The position numbers were made by a program, and so were the translations under genes. Under the pieces are notes generated by a model. The model did no database searches and was not told where the DNA came from. It was given only the letters and a program-made list of their open reading frames with translations. Below are positions 8,336-17,196 of a stretch of 64,000 nt of DNA, in pieces. Position 1 is the stretch's first letter; the number at the start of each line of letters is the position of its first letter. The stretch spans positions 1 through 64,000 of the forward strand of contig NZ_JHEH01000009.1 of NCBI RefSeq assembly GCF_000715505.1. Reading direction: 5' to 3'. Origin of the DNA: Thioclava dalianensis. Its GTDB lineage: Bacteria > Pseudomonadota > Alphaproteobacteria > Rhodobacterales > Rhodobacteraceae.

Positions 8336-8972
8336 ACATCCGCTTCGCTTCTTCCAAAGTGTCAAACATGTGGAGCTGCCCATCGCGCAGCACCGCCGCC
8401 GTGCGGCAGAACTTCTCCAGCGTGGCAGGCTGGTGCGAGACCACGACGACCGTGGTGTTGCGCAGCCGGTCGCGTAGGATCGAGCCTGCCTTGCGGTTAA
8501 ACTCCACATCCGTGGTCGAGGGCATCCCCTCGTCGATCAGGTAGATGTCAAATTCGAGCGCAAGCAGCAACGAAAACGTGAATCTTGCGCGCATTCCCGA
8601 GCTGTAAGTGCCCACAGGTATGTCGAAATATTCGTCGATCCCCGTGAGCCAGCGGCAAAATGCCTCGACATAGTCGGGATCGAGCCCGTAGAGCCGCGCG
8701 ATGAAGCGCGCATTCTCGCGCGCCGAATGCTTGCTGACCACGCCGCCCATGAAGCCCAGAGGAAACGAGACCCGGCAGGTCTTGCGGATCTCGCCCTCAT
8801 CGGGCTTCTCCAACCCGGCCATCATGTTGATAATCGTGGTTTTTCCGGTGCCGTTGGGGGCAAGAATCCCCAGAGAATTGCCCAATTCCACGCGAAAGCT
8901 TGCGCGATCAAGGATCACCTTGCGCTGCTTGCCGGTCCAAAAGGACTTTGACACATTCTCAAACTCTAGCAT
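8319..8972 (-). CDS. kpsT: Capsule polysaccharide ABC exporter ATP-binding protein
   Basis: The 217-residue ATPase has Walker A GILAPNGTGKTT near residue 40, an ABC signature SSGMRARF, and Walker B IYLIDEGMPS followed by the switch histidine in VVVSHQP. This is the KpsT type that powers export of finished capsule chains across the inner membrane. It is the first gene of the minus-strand run kpsT-kpsE-kdsA. Its membrane partner KpsM is normally adjacent; here the upstream neighbour is an unrelated plus-strand gene, so KpsM must be elsewhere or lost. Confidence 0.9.
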   Translation of the reverse strand: MLEFENVSKSFWTGKQRKVILDRASFRVELGNSLGILAPNGTGKTTIINMMAGLEKPDEGEIRKTCRVSFPLGFMGGVVSKHSARENARFIARLYGLDPDYVEAFCRWLTGIDEYFDIPVGTYSSGMRARFTFSLLLALEFDIYLIDEGMPSTTDVEFNRKAGSILRDRLRNTTVVVVSHQPATLEKFCRTAAVLRDGQLHMFDTLEEAKRMYDYQS

Positions 8973-9124
8973 GGTTTCGCGATCCGCCCCTCGGTCTGCG
9001 GCCTAGATGAACATGACTCAGTGTGGTTAATAAAGTCATCTAATCGTTCATTTGGGCCTTATTATGTCCGTTTACGAGAGGGTAGGGCAATCACGAACGG
9101 TTTGTTGGCGCCAAGGAGACAATG

Positions 9125-9703
9125 ATGCCCAGCGTGCAACAAAAGATCGCGGCCTGTCAGATCTGTGCGCAGCGATTCAGTGCCACCGCCACGCGACACG
9201 AGCCGCGTCCCGTGGTGTGGTTCGAGCGCGGTGCGCGGATCTTGATCGTGGGGCAGGCGCCGGGGCTGCGCGTTCATGAATCGGGTCGGCCTTTCACGGA
9301 TCGCTCCGGGGATCGTTTGCGCGACTGGATGGGGATCGACGCGCAGACTTTCTATGACCGCAAAAGGATCGCCATTACCCCGATGGCGTTTTGCTTTCCG
9401 GGCTATGACGGGACGGGCACGGATCTGCCGCCGCCCCCCATTTGTGCGCAGACATGGCATGAGGCCGTGATGGCCGAGATCGGGACGCCCGATCTGACCT
9501 TGCTGGTGGGCGGTGCGGCGCAGCGTTGGTATCTGGGCACGCGCAATGTCACACAGACAGTTGCGGGCTGGCGCGCGCATCTCCCGGCCCTCTTGCCCTT
9601 GCCACATCCGTCCTGGCGCAATACGGGATGGCTCAAACGCAATCCCTGGTTTGCCGAGGCGCTGCTGCCCGTCCTGCGCGCCCGGGTGAAGGAGCTGACA
9701 TGA
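9125..9703 (+). CDS. Uracil-DNA glycosylase family protein
   Basis: The 192-residue protein carries the family's N-terminal motif as GQAPGLRVHESGRPFTDRSG and the C-terminal motif as PLPHPSWRN, both lining the active site of family 4/5-like glycosylases that remove uracil from DNA. Four Cys (CQIC and others) could form part of an iron-sulfur site, though the full four-Cys pattern of family 4 was not confirmed. AAGGAG at 9113-9118 fits the ATG at 9125 (six bases) better than the ATG at 9122. It overlaps the next gene through ATGA. Confidence 0.8.
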   Translation: MPSVQQKIAACQICAQRFSATATRHEPRPVVWFERGARILIVGQAPGLRVHESGRPFTDRSGDRLRDWMGIDAQTFYDRKRIAITPMAFCFPGYDGTGTDLPPPPICAQTWHEAVMAEIGTPDLTLLVGGAAQRWYLGTRNVTQTVAGWRAHLPALLPLPHPSWRNTGWLKRNPWFAEALLPVLRARVKELT

Positions 9704-10500
9704 CCCCATATGACCGCGCCCATGCGCTGATGCAGGCCGAGCCCGAGAATGACGCGCGCCGTCTGGCTGTCTATGACCGTCTGGCCGATGCGGAACTGTT
9801 CTTGTTGCTCGAGCAGGAGCCGACGGACGAGACCATTCGCCCGCAGGTGTTTTCCGCCGAAGAGGGCGATTTCGTGCTCGTCTTCGACACGGAGGAGCGG
9901 ATGGCCGAGTTTGCCGATGCCGCGCAGGCCTATGCGGCGCTGCCCGGTCGGGTGATCGCGCAGCATCTCGTGGGCGAGGGGATCGGGCTTGGGGTCAATC
10001 TGGGCGTGGCCGACTCCGCGATGCTCTTGCCGCCCAATGCGCTGGAATGGCTGACCGAGACGCTGGCTCATCAACCGTCCGAGGGGCAGGGCCGTCCGGT
10101 CGGATTCGCGGCCCCTGCGCTGCCGCCCGCGATGCTGGGACTTCTGATGCCCGCTTTCGAGGCCAAGCTCGATCAGCTTTCGGGGCAGGCTCAGGCGGCT
10201 GTGCTGGGCGGTGTGACCTATGAAGACGGGCATCGCGGCCATGTCCTGGCGGTGATCGGCGCGCATGAAGGGGTGCGCCCCGGGATTGCCAAGGCGATGG
10301 GCGAGGCGCTGACCTTTTCCGGGCTCGATGCCGGAGAGCTGGACGTGACCTTCCTCGACGCGGGAGACCCGGCGGCGGAGATCTTGCTGGAGACCGGGCT
10401 GGTTCTGCACATCCCCGAGCATGAGGAAGAAGAGGTCCAGGAGATCACCCCCGGTGCAGGCCCCGGCATGGACCCCAGCAAGCCGCCGATCCTGCGCTGA
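9700..10500 (+). CDS. SseB family protein
   Basis: The 266-residue soluble protein has the SseB N-terminal layout: an opening ALMQAEPENDARRLAVYDRLADAELFLLLE, then PQVFSAEEGDFVLVFDTEERMAEFA. The C-terminal part, from about residue 160, is the SseB C-terminal-like region and ends in a Pro-rich tail. The biochemical role is not known for these homologues. The ATG at 9700 overlaps the previous stop (ATGA) and has GGAG seven bases upstream. Although co-transcribed with the glycosylase gene, nothing in the sequence ties it to DNA repair. Confidence 0.8.
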   Translation: MTPYDRAHALMQAEPENDARRLAVYDRLADAELFLLLEQEPTDETIRPQVFSAEEGDFVLVFDTEERMAEFADAAQAYAALPGRVIAQHLVGEGIGLGVNLGVADSAMLLPPNALEWLTETLAHQPSEGQGRPVGFAAPALPPAMLGLLMPAFEAKLDQLSGQAQAAVLGGVTYEDGHRGHVLAVIGAHEGVRPGIAKAMGEALTFSGLDAGELDVTFLDAGDPAAEILLETGLVLHIPEHEEEEVQEITPGAGPGMDPSKPPILR

Positions 10501-10529
10501 GGACCGGCGGGCGCTGAGGCGTCTCTGTC

Positions 10530-11504
10530 TCAGACTTCCAGAATGGTGCAGCCCGTGGTCTCGCGCGCCTCGAGCGCGCGATGCGCATCCGCGACGTCGC
10601 GCAGGCCAAAGCGCTGACCGATGGTGATCTTGACGTCGCCTGCCAGCACTTTCTGCGCAAGGTGCTTGGCCATCGCCTGACAGGTCGCGTGATCGCCGAT
10701 ATGGGTGAACAGGGTCGGGCGTGTGATCTTGAGCGAGCCCTTCTTGCCCAGAAGGCCGATGTCGAAGGGCGGAACAGGCCCTGAGGCGTTTCCGAAAGAC
10801 ATCATCATTCCCAGCGGCTTGAGGCAATCGAGCGAGCCTTCGAACGTGTCCTTGCCCACCGAGTCCATCACCGCATCGACGCCTTTGCCATGCGTCAGCT
10901 CGCGGACCTGCTTGGCCCAGTCCTGCGTGCGGTAGTTCAGGCAATGTGTGGCGCCATGGGCAAGCGCCAGCTCACATTTCTCATCTGTGCCTGCGGTTCC
11001 GATCAGGGTGATCCCTTCCGAGCGCGCCCATTGGCACGCCAGAAGGCCCACGCCGCCTGCGGCCGCGTGAAACAGCACGGTATCGCCCGCTTTCAGGGGC
11101 GTGGTGCGATGAAACAGATACTCCACCGTCATCCCCTTGAGCATCATGGCCGCACCTTCCTCAAACGAGATGCCCTCGGGCAGCGGACAGACCTGAGCGG
11201 CAGGCATGACGCGCGCCTCGGAATAGGCGCCGGGCGGGTTCGAGGCATAGGCCGCGCGATCCCCGACCTTGAGATGGGTCACGCCTTCGCCGACCGCCTC
11301 GATCACGCCTGCGGCCTCCATGCCCATCGCATGGGGCAATTGCATCGGATAGAGCCCGGTGCGCTGATAGACATCGATGAAATTCAGACCGATGGCTTTA
11401 TGCGCGATGCGCACTTCGCCCTTTGCGGGCGCGCCCACGTCCAGATCCACCAGCTTGAACTGCTCGGGGCCGCCATGGGCTTCCAGAATAGCTGTCAGTG
11501 TCAT
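10530..11504 (-). CDS. NADPH:quinone reductase-like zinc-independent dehydrogenase
   Basis: The 324-residue protein belongs to the quinone oxidoreductase branch of the medium-chain dehydrogenases. It has IGLNFIDVYQRTGLYP and the nucleotide-binding loop HAAAGGVGLLACQWA, and lacks the structural-zinc Cys cluster. Such enzymes reduce quinones or enones with NADPH. The start at 11504 (MTLTAILEAHGG) has AAGGA seven bases upstream; the longer frame begins nine codons earlier without a good site. The gene ends about 30 bases from the convergent SseB gene. Confidence 0.88.
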   Translation of the reverse strand: MTLTAILEAHGGPEQFKLVDLDVGAPAKGEVRIAHKAIGLNFIDVYQRTGLYPMQLPHAMGMEAAGVIEAVGEGVTHLKVGDRAAYASNPPGAYSEARVMPAAQVCPLPEGISFEEGAAMMLKGMTVEYLFHRTTPLKAGDTVLFHAAAGGVGLLACQWARSEGITLIGTAGTDEKCELALAHGATHCLNYRTQDWAKQVRELTHGKGVDAVMDSVGKDTFEGSLDCLKPLGMMMSFGNASGPVPPFDIGLLGKKGSLKITRPTLFTHIGDHATCQAMAKHLAQKVLAGDVKITIGQRFGLRDVADAHRALEARETTGCTILEV

Positions 11505-11582
11505 GTCTCGTTCCTTTTCGTAATCGTCCATTTGTGAAACCCGCGCGCAGTCTCCTCTGAGGGGCTGCGCGGTATTGCGGGC

Positions 11583-12560
11583 TTAGGCAATCTCGGAGGC
11601 GCGCACCAAATCGATCATCGCCTGCGTGCCGCGCGCGTCTTCGAGCGTCCAAGGGTAGGGCGCCCCCTCGCGGATGTGGCGCACGAAGTTTTCGACCTGC
11701 AAGACATATTGGTTCACGCCCGGAAAGCGCTGCACGAGATCGGGCTGGCCCGCGCGCACAAGCGTCACTTCGGCTTGGCTGAACACATTGGCGTTGAACG
11801 GGCAGGTGAGGCGGATCAGCCCTTCCGAGCCCTGAAACACCACCTCCTGACGCGGTTGCAGCCGGGTTGAGGTGATGGCCGAGCAGGTGAAACGACCCGC
11901 GGCATTTTCCATCTCGCCGAACGCATGCGCGAACACGTCGACATCGTTTTCGCGCCGGATAATCGAGCGCAGCTGGGCGGGCTCGGCCCGCGCAGCAAAG
12001 CGCATGCAGGAATAGGCATAGACCCCGATATCGGGGATCGAGCCGCCGCCGGTTTCGGGCTTGTTGCGGATATTGCCGGGATCTGGATTGTTGAAGCTGA
12101 AGACCACATCGGCATGGCGCAATTCGCCGACCCGACCCTGATCGAGCCAATCGCGCGCAAGCTGCCATTGCGGGTGATGCACGATCATATAGCCTTCCGT
12201 CGCAAAGCGCCCGGAGGCGTCGCGCGCCGCGATCAGCGTGTCGATTTCCTCCGCCTGCATCGCAATTGGCTTTTCGCACAGGACATGCTTGCCCGCCGCC
12301 AGCGCTTTCTTGGTCCATTCGACATGGAGCGTGTTGGGCAGCGGAATATAGACCGCCTCGATCGTGGGATCGGCCAGCAATGACTCGTAGCTGTCATGCA
12401 CCTCAAGATCGGGGCAAAAGGATTTGAAAGGCTTCGCTTTTTCGGGGGAGGAGGTCGCCAGCGCCGCGAGCCGCGCGCCTGCGGCGGCATGGATCGCGCG
12501 CCCCATGTGCTCGTGGGCGAATTTGGCAGCCCCCAGAATGCCCCAATTCATCGCGCTCAT
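11583..12560 (-). CDS. Gfo/Idh/MocA family oxidoreductase
   Basis: The 325-residue protein has an N-terminal Rossmann domain (MNWGILGAAKFA), the family signature HVLCEKPIAM with the conserved Lys near residue 92, and a C-terminal alpha/beta domain with the substrate-side motif GGGSIPDIGVYAYS. These NAD(P)-dependent enzymes act on sugars, inositols and similar polyols; the substrate cannot be read from the sequence. The start at 12560 has GGAGGA six bases upstream. It lies 78 bases upstream of the quinone reductase on the same strand. Confidence 0.88.
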   Translation of the reverse strand: MSAMNWGILGAAKFAHEHMGRAIHAAAGARLAALATSSPEKAKPFKSFCPDLEVHDSYESLLADPTIEAVYIPLPNTLHVEWTKKALAAGKHVLCEKPIAMQAEEIDTLIAARDASGRFATEGYMIVHHPQWQLARDWLDQGRVGELRHADVVFSFNNPDPGNIRNKPETGGGSIPDIGVYAYSCMRFAARAEPAQLRSIIRRENDVDVFAHAFGEMENAAGRFTCSAITSTRLQPRQEVVFQGSEGLIRLTCPFNANVFSQAEVTLVRAGQPDLVQRFPGVNQYVLQVENFVRHIREGAPYPWTLEDARGTQAMIDLVRASEIA

Positions 12561-12638
12561 CTGAAATCCTCCCAAGCCCTCAGTTCGGGCGAAGGTATCG
12601 CATACGCCCGCAAGGGCAACCCCGGGAGGCGCAGATAT

Positions 12639-12673
12639 AAAAAGCGCCGCCTCCCTCTCAGGGGACGCGGCGC
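12639..12673 (-). terminator. Rho-independent terminator of rpoH
   Basis: Read on the minus strand, a stem with arms GCGCCGC and GCGGCGC (extended by GTCCC/GGGAG) is followed by TTTTTATAT. It lies about 90 bases after the rpoH stop. Confidence 0.85.
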
Positions 12674-12764
12674 GGATACTGATACTCACACAAACGTGGC
12701 GCCTGCGATCTGGCGCAGGGCTGTACTATGCCCGGCGCCTTCGACGCGCCGGACCCGCCCGGTG

Positions 12765-13664
12765 TCATGCGGGCACGGCCATGCCTTTTTCGCGGGCCAG
12801 ATCCGTCATGCGCTTTTGCAGCTTCTCAAAGGCGCGCACTTCGATCTGGCGGATCCGCTCGCGCGAAACCTCATATTGGCCCGAAAGCTCTTCCAGCGTG
12901 ACGGGATCGTCGCGCAGGCGGCGTTGCATGAGAATATCTCTCTCACGCTCATTGAGCACATCCATCGCGGCCATCAGCATCTCGCGGCGGGTCTCAAGCT
13001 CTTCGCTTTCGGCATAGGCTTCGGCCTGATCGGCATCCTCATCCTCAAGCCAGTCCTGCCACTGCGCAGTTCCCCCTTCGTCGCCTGCGCCGATTTGCGC
13101 GTTGAGCGAGGCATCCGAGCCCGACATCCGCCGGTTCATCGAGATCACCTCATCCTCGGTGACGTTGAGATCGGTCGCGATCCGCTTGACGTTCTCGGGG
13201 CGCATATCGCCGTCTTCATAGGCGCCGATCTTGGATTTTGCTTTGCGCAGATTGAAGAACAGTTTCTTCTGCGCCGAGGTCGTGCCCAGTTTCACAAGGC
13301 TCCACGAGCGCAGGATATATTCCTGAATCGCAGCCCGGATCCACCACATCGCATAGGTCGCAAGCCGGAAACCCTTTTCGGGATCGAAGCGCTTGACCGC
13401 CTGCATCAGACCGACATTGGCCTCCGAGATCACTTCGGCCTGCGGCAAACCATAGCCGCGATAGCCCATCGCGATCTTGGCGGCGAGGCGCAGGTGTGAG
13501 GTCACCATCTGATGGGCGGCGTCGGTGTCTTGATGATCGGCCCAACGCTTTGCCAGCATGTATTCCTGCTCCGGCTCGAGAAGCGGAAACTTGCGAATTT
13601 CCTGCAGATAACGGTTCAGCCCCTGTTCAGGGCTGGGGGCGGGTAGGTTGGTATAGCTGGTCAT
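12765..13664 (-). CDS. rpoH: RNA polymerase heat-shock sigma factor RpoH (sigma-32)
   Basis: The 299-residue sigma-70-type factor shows region 2 (SHLRLAAKIAMGYRGYGLP, FRLATYAMWWIRAAIQEYIL), the RpoH box QKKLFFNLR at residues 132-140 that separates RpoH from other sigmas, and region 4 ending SRERIRQIEVRAFEKLQ. It directs transcription of chaperone and protease genes after protein-folding stress. The length is normal. It follows cls on the same strand after about 225 bases and is closed by a strong terminator. Relatives often have two RpoH copies; this one reads like the RpoH-I type. Confidence 0.95.
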   Translation of the reverse strand: MTSYTNLPAPSPEQGLNRYLQEIRKFPLLEPEQEYMLAKRWADHQDTDAAHQMVTSHLRLAAKIAMGYRGYGLPQAEVISEANVGLMQAVKRFDPEKGFRLATYAMWWIRAAIQEYILRSWSLVKLGTTSAQKKLFFNLRKAKSKIGAYEDGDMRPENVKRIATDLNVTEDEVISMNRRMSGSDASLNAQIGAGDEGGTAQWQDWLEDEDADQAEAYAESEELETRREMLMAAMDVLNERERDILMQRRLRDDPVTLEELSGQYEVSRERIRQIEVRAFEKLQKRMTDLAREKGMAVPA

Positions 13665-13890
13665 ATCTGTCCCGTTCTCCCTATGGCGGCCATCAACATG
13701 GGGCTAGGGGTGCCCCGTTGCAAGTATAACGCATCTCCAAACCGAGTGGTTCACTCAAGAATTCGAGACACCGCGCTGCGACAGCGTTTTACTTGATAAT
13801 CATACGCTCTAGCATGACCGTTTCCGTCGTTTTCCGGCGAAAAAATTAACAATTCGTAATGTTTCGCGGAAACGGGCGAGATCGCGCCGA

Positions 13891-15321
13891 TCACAGGACG
13901 GGGGTCAGGATCGAGATCAGATTGTTGAGCAATCTGCGCGACAGTGACCAATTGGCGACCGCATCGGCATCGACCCGGTACGATTGCGTGATCCAATGGT
14001 CCTGCGCTTGCGCAAGATCTGCAGCCAACTGGGCGTCTTCGATCAGTACGCAGGCCTCATAATTCAGTTCAAAGCTGCGCCGGTCCAGATTGGCGGAGCC
14101 AAGGATCACCGCCAGATCGTCCACCTGCAAGGTCTTTGCGTGCAAGATGCCGGGGACGTGCTCGTAAATCTCGACGCCTGCGGCCAAGAGCGCGGAATAG
14201 TGGCTGCGCGAGGCAAAGGCGACAAAGCGGCTGTCATTCACCCGCGGCACGATCAGGCGGACCCGCACGCCGCGCAGTGCGGCGGCACGCAGCGCATAAT
14301 CGAGCCCTTCGCCGGGCACGAAATAGGGCGTCGAGATCGTCAGGCTGTGCCGCGCCGCTCCAATCACCGCGCCGAACACGTCAGGCACTCCGCGCGTATC
14401 AAGCATCGGCCCGGTCGCGAAGGAAATGGCCGGGCTGCCGTCGGCTTGTTCGGGGGCCGGGTCAAGCGCAAGCATGGTGCCCGAATGCGTCATCCAATCC
14501 GAGGCGAAGACATGCGCGTGTTGCGCCACGATCGGCCCTTCGAGCCGCAGCATGATATCGGTCCAAGGGGCGTAGCGGGCTTTGGTGTGAAACTCGGGTG
14601 CCGCGATATTGCGGCTGCCGATATAAGAGATGCGGGCGTCGATCACCGCGAGCTTGCGGTGGTTGCGCAGATCGATCCGCGAGCTGGCCAGTTTGAAAAG
14701 CGGCCAGCGGAAGGGGAAGGCCACACAGATCTCGACCCCGGCGTCGCGCATCGCCTGCCGGTCCGGCCCGTTGAGAAACTCGCGCGCCCCCAGCCCGTCG
14801 ACCAGCACACGCACTTGCACACCGCGCTGGGCGGCCTCGATCAGCGCGCAGGCCAGCGCATGGCCCACCGCATCGTCGAGCCAGATATAGCTGATCAGAT
14901 GCACGGCGCTTTGGGCCTGCGCGATGTCTTCGATCAGCGCGTCGATCTGGGCCTCGGCGGGCACCAGTAGCCGTGTCGGCCCGGCCCGTGTGACGGCGTA
15001 GCCGTTCACCGCTGCCGCCCGCGCAAAGGCCGGGTGCAGCGTGGCTGCGGGCAGCGGCGGGGCCACGCCTTGCGCAGGCGGCGGCAGGGCCTTGGAGGTG
15101 CGGCGCTGATCGCGCGCGATGCGCTGGTTGAGCCGGGTCTCGCCCACGAGCAGATAGAGCGCCACCCCCGCCACCGGGACGGAAAAGATCAGCACCAGCC
15201 AGACCGCGCGGATCGTCGGCTGCTTGTCGGGGCGCGTGAGCACCCGGATCGTCGCGGCGATCTGCACGGCGAAGTGAAACGCGACCGCGAGATTGAAGGT
15301 TGTTTGCACCTCTTCGATCAT
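13891..15321 (-). CDS. cls: Cardiolipin synthase (phospholipase D family)
   Basis: The 476-residue membrane protein has two N-terminal transmembrane segments (residues about 8-25 and 38-60) followed by two PLD domains. Both HKD motifs are complete: HRKLAVID with GSRN, and HAKTLQVDD with GSANLDRRS. The enzyme joins phosphatidylglycerol to another phospholipid to form cardiolipin in the inner membrane. Its ATG overlaps the stop of rluD by four bases, so rluD-cls, and probably rpoH, form one transcription unit. Confidence 0.92.
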   Translation of the reverse strand: MIEEVQTTFNLAVAFHFAVQIAATIRVLTRPDKQPTIRAVWLVLIFSVPVAGVALYLLVGETRLNQRIARDQRRTSKALPPPAQGVAPPLPAATLHPAFARAAAVNGYAVTRAGPTRLLVPAEAQIDALIEDIAQAQSAVHLISYIWLDDAVGHALACALIEAAQRGVQVRVLVDGLGAREFLNGPDRQAMRDAGVEICVAFPFRWPLFKLASSRIDLRNHRKLAVIDARISYIGSRNIAAPEFHTKARYAPWTDIMLRLEGPIVAQHAHVFASDWMTHSGTMLALDPAPEQADGSPAISFATGPMLDTRGVPDVFGAVIGAARHSLTISTPYFVPGEGLDYALRAAALRGVRVRLIVPRVNDSRFVAFASRSHYSALLAAGVEIYEHVPGILHAKTLQVDDLAVILGSANLDRRSFELNYEACVLIEDAQLAADLAQAQDHWITQSYRVDADAVANWSLSRRLLNNLISILTPVL

Positions 15322-16349
15322 CGCGCCCCCGCGCCGCGCAGGCTCGTGATGAGCCCTTCCATATCGGCGGGCAGGGGGGCCTCGAAGGAAAGTTCCTCTT
15401 CGGTGACCGGATGAATGAAGCCCAGCGTGGCCGCATGCAGCGCCTGACGCGGGAAGAGCCGCGCGGCCTCGGCCCCCTCGGCGCCTACGGCTTTCTCGCT
15501 CAGCTTGCGCTTGCCGCCATAGGTCTGATCGCCCAGCAGCCCGTGACCGGCATGTGCCATATGCACGCGGATCTGGTGGGTGCGCCCGGTCTCAAGCCAG
15601 CAATCAATAAGGGCTGCGGCGCCGTGAAAACCCTCAATCACATGGGTCCGTGTGACTGCGTGCCGCCCGCCGCCTGCGACCACAGCCTGTTTTTGCCGGT
15701 CGGTGCGGTGGCGGGCGAGCTGGGTTGCGATCTTGAGGATGCCGCCGTTCTCGAAGCTCACCCCGCGCGTGCCGCGCAGGCGCGGATCGGCCGGGTCGGG
15801 AATGCCGTGGCAGATCGCAAGATAGTGCCGATGCACGCTATGGGCCTCGAACTGGGCGGCGAGCCCGTGATGGGCGCGGTCCGATTTCGCCACCACCAGA
15901 AGGCCGGAGGTGTCCTTGTCGATGCGGTGGACGATGCCGGGGCGCGCCTCACCGCCGACGCCCGACAGGTTGCCGCCGAAATGATGCAGAAGCGCGTTGA
16001 CCAAAGTGCCCTCGGGCGTGCCCGGCGCGGGGTGGGTGACCATGCCTGCGGGCTTGTTCACCACGATCAGGTCGGCATCTTCCCACAAGACTTCCAGCGG
16101 GATGTCCTGCGCAATCGTCTCAACCGCGCGGGGCGGGTCCAATGCGATCGCATAGATCTCGCCCGCGCTCACCTTGGCTTTCTGATCGGTCACAGCCATC
16201 CCGTCGCGGCTCACCGCGCCTTCCGCGATCAACCGCGCAAGACGTGAGCGCGAGAGCGCCGCTTGCTCTGGCACAGCCGCCGCCAGTGCCTTATCAAGGC
16301 GCGGACCCATGCCCGGTTCGATCTCGATTTCAAGGATCTGTTTTTCCAT
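15318..16349 (-). CDS. rluD: Ribosomal large-subunit pseudouridine synthase RluD-type
   Basis: The 343-residue enzyme has an N-terminal S4 RNA-binding domain (LDKALAAAVPEQAALSRSRL) and a RluA-type catalytic domain with the active-site motif GIVHRIDKDTSGLLVVAKS (catalytic Asp in HRID) and CWLETGRTHQIRVHMA. RluD makes the pseudouridines in helix 69 of 23S rRNA. The start at 16349 (MEKQILEIE) shares its CATG with the start of the plus-strand gene; a longer frame would run into that gene. Confidence 0.9.
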   Translation of the reverse strand: MEKQILEIEIEPGMGPRLDKALAAAVPEQAALSRSRLARLIAEGAVSRDGMAVTDQKAKVSAGEIYAIALDPPRAVETIAQDIPLEVLWEDADLIVVNKPAGMVTHPAPGTPEGTLVNALLHHFGGNLSGVGGEARPGIVHRIDKDTSGLLVVAKSDRAHHGLAAQFEAHSVHRHYLAICHGIPDPADPRLRGTRGVSFENGGILKIATQLARHRTDRQKQAVVAGGGRHAVTRTHVIEGFHGAAALIDCWLETGRTHQIRVHMAHAGHGLLGDQTYGGKRKLSEKAVGAEGAEAARLFPRQALHAATLGFIHPVTEEELSFEAPLPADMEGLITSLRGAGAR

Positions 16350-16671
16350 GTCCGACTTGTCCGATGATGACGCGCCCGCCGCTCTGCCCCCGGATCTGCG
16401 CTTTCTCAAGCTACTGGTCACCGTGCTGGCGGGTGTGATGATTTTGGGCCTTGTAGCGATTGTCACACTGCTTGTCATCCGCTTGAACGCGCCCGCGCCG
16501 TTGCCGCAGCTGCCCGATCAGATCACCCTGCCTGCCGGGGCGCAGGTCGAGGCTGTAACCTTTGCGCGCAGCTACACGGTCGTGGTGACCGCGCAGGGGC
16601 AGGTGCTGGTCTATGACAAGGCGGGCAAGCAGGTGGCCGATGTGCCGATCGGGGGCGCCGATGGACATTGA
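16348..16671 (+). CDS. DUF6476-type small membrane protein
   Basis: The 107-residue protein begins MSDLSDDDAPAALPPDLRF and has one transmembrane segment (LLVTVLAGVMILGLVAIVTLLVI, about residues 22-44) followed by a short periplasmic part ending near the ybeY start. It matches a small Rhodobacterales family called DUF6476; its role is unknown. Its stop overlaps ybeY by 11 bases, so it heads the ybeY-corC-lnt run. Its ATG is on the same CATG as the divergent rluD start, so neither gene has room for a separate leader outside the other. Confidence 0.75.
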   Translation: MSDLSDDDAPAALPPDLRFLKLLVTVLAGVMILGLVAIVTLLVIRLNAPAPLPQLPDQITLPAGAQVEAVTFARSYTVVVTAQGQVLVYDKAGKQVADVPIGGADGH

Positions 16672-17161
16672 GATCGAGATTGAGGACGAACGCTGGGAGG
16701 CGCTGGATCTGGACACGCGGGTCGCGCAGGCAGCCGCGCTTGTGTTGGCCGATCTGGGGATCGAGCCCGAGATCTGCACGCTCTCGGTGCTGGCCTGCGA
16801 TGATGTGCGCATCATGGAACTCAATGCCGATTTCCGCGACAAGCCCACGGCCACCAATGTGCTGAGCTGGCCCGCCGAGGAGCGCGGTGCCGCCCAGCCC
16901 GGTGCCACGCCCGCGCCGCCTGGGCCCGATATTTTTGGCGAGATCGCGCTGGGCGATATCGCGATTGCCTGGGAGACCTGCGCGCGGGAGGCCGCCGAAC
17001 AAGGCAAAGCGATTGAGAATCATGTGACGCATCTGCTCGTTCACGCTATTCTGCATCTGCTCGGCTATGATCACATTCATGACGAAGATGCCGCGCTTAT
17101 GGAACAAATTGAAATTCGCCTGCTTGAAAGCGAAGGGATTGTTAACCCATATGGGGATTAG
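16661..17161 (+). CDS. ybeY: Endoribonuclease YbeY (rRNA maturation)
   Basis: The 166-residue zinc-dependent RNase has the diagnostic motif HAILHLLGYDH near the C-terminus plus the upstream block NADFRDKPTATNVLSWP. YbeY takes part in 16S rRNA 3'-end processing and ribosome quality control. The ATG at 16661 lies inside the end of the preceding gene. corC follows after 35 bases, an order widespread in proteobacteria; phoH, often upstream, is absent. Confidence 0.95.
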   Translation: MDIEIEIEDERWEALDLDTRVAQAAALVLADLGIEPEICTLSVLACDDVRIMELNADFRDKPTATNVLSWPAEERGAAQPGATPAPPGPDIFGEIALGDIAIAWETCAREAAEQGKAIENHVTHLLVHAILHLLGYDHIHDEDAALMEQIEIRLLESEGIVNPYGD

Positions 17162-17196
17162 ATCGGCGCAAATGCCGCAAGTCTTGGAAAGGAACT

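Noticed and set aside
13700-13790. A sigma-32-type promoter in front of rpoH
   Set aside because: CTTGAG occurs, but no matching -10 block of the CCCCAT type lies at the right distance.
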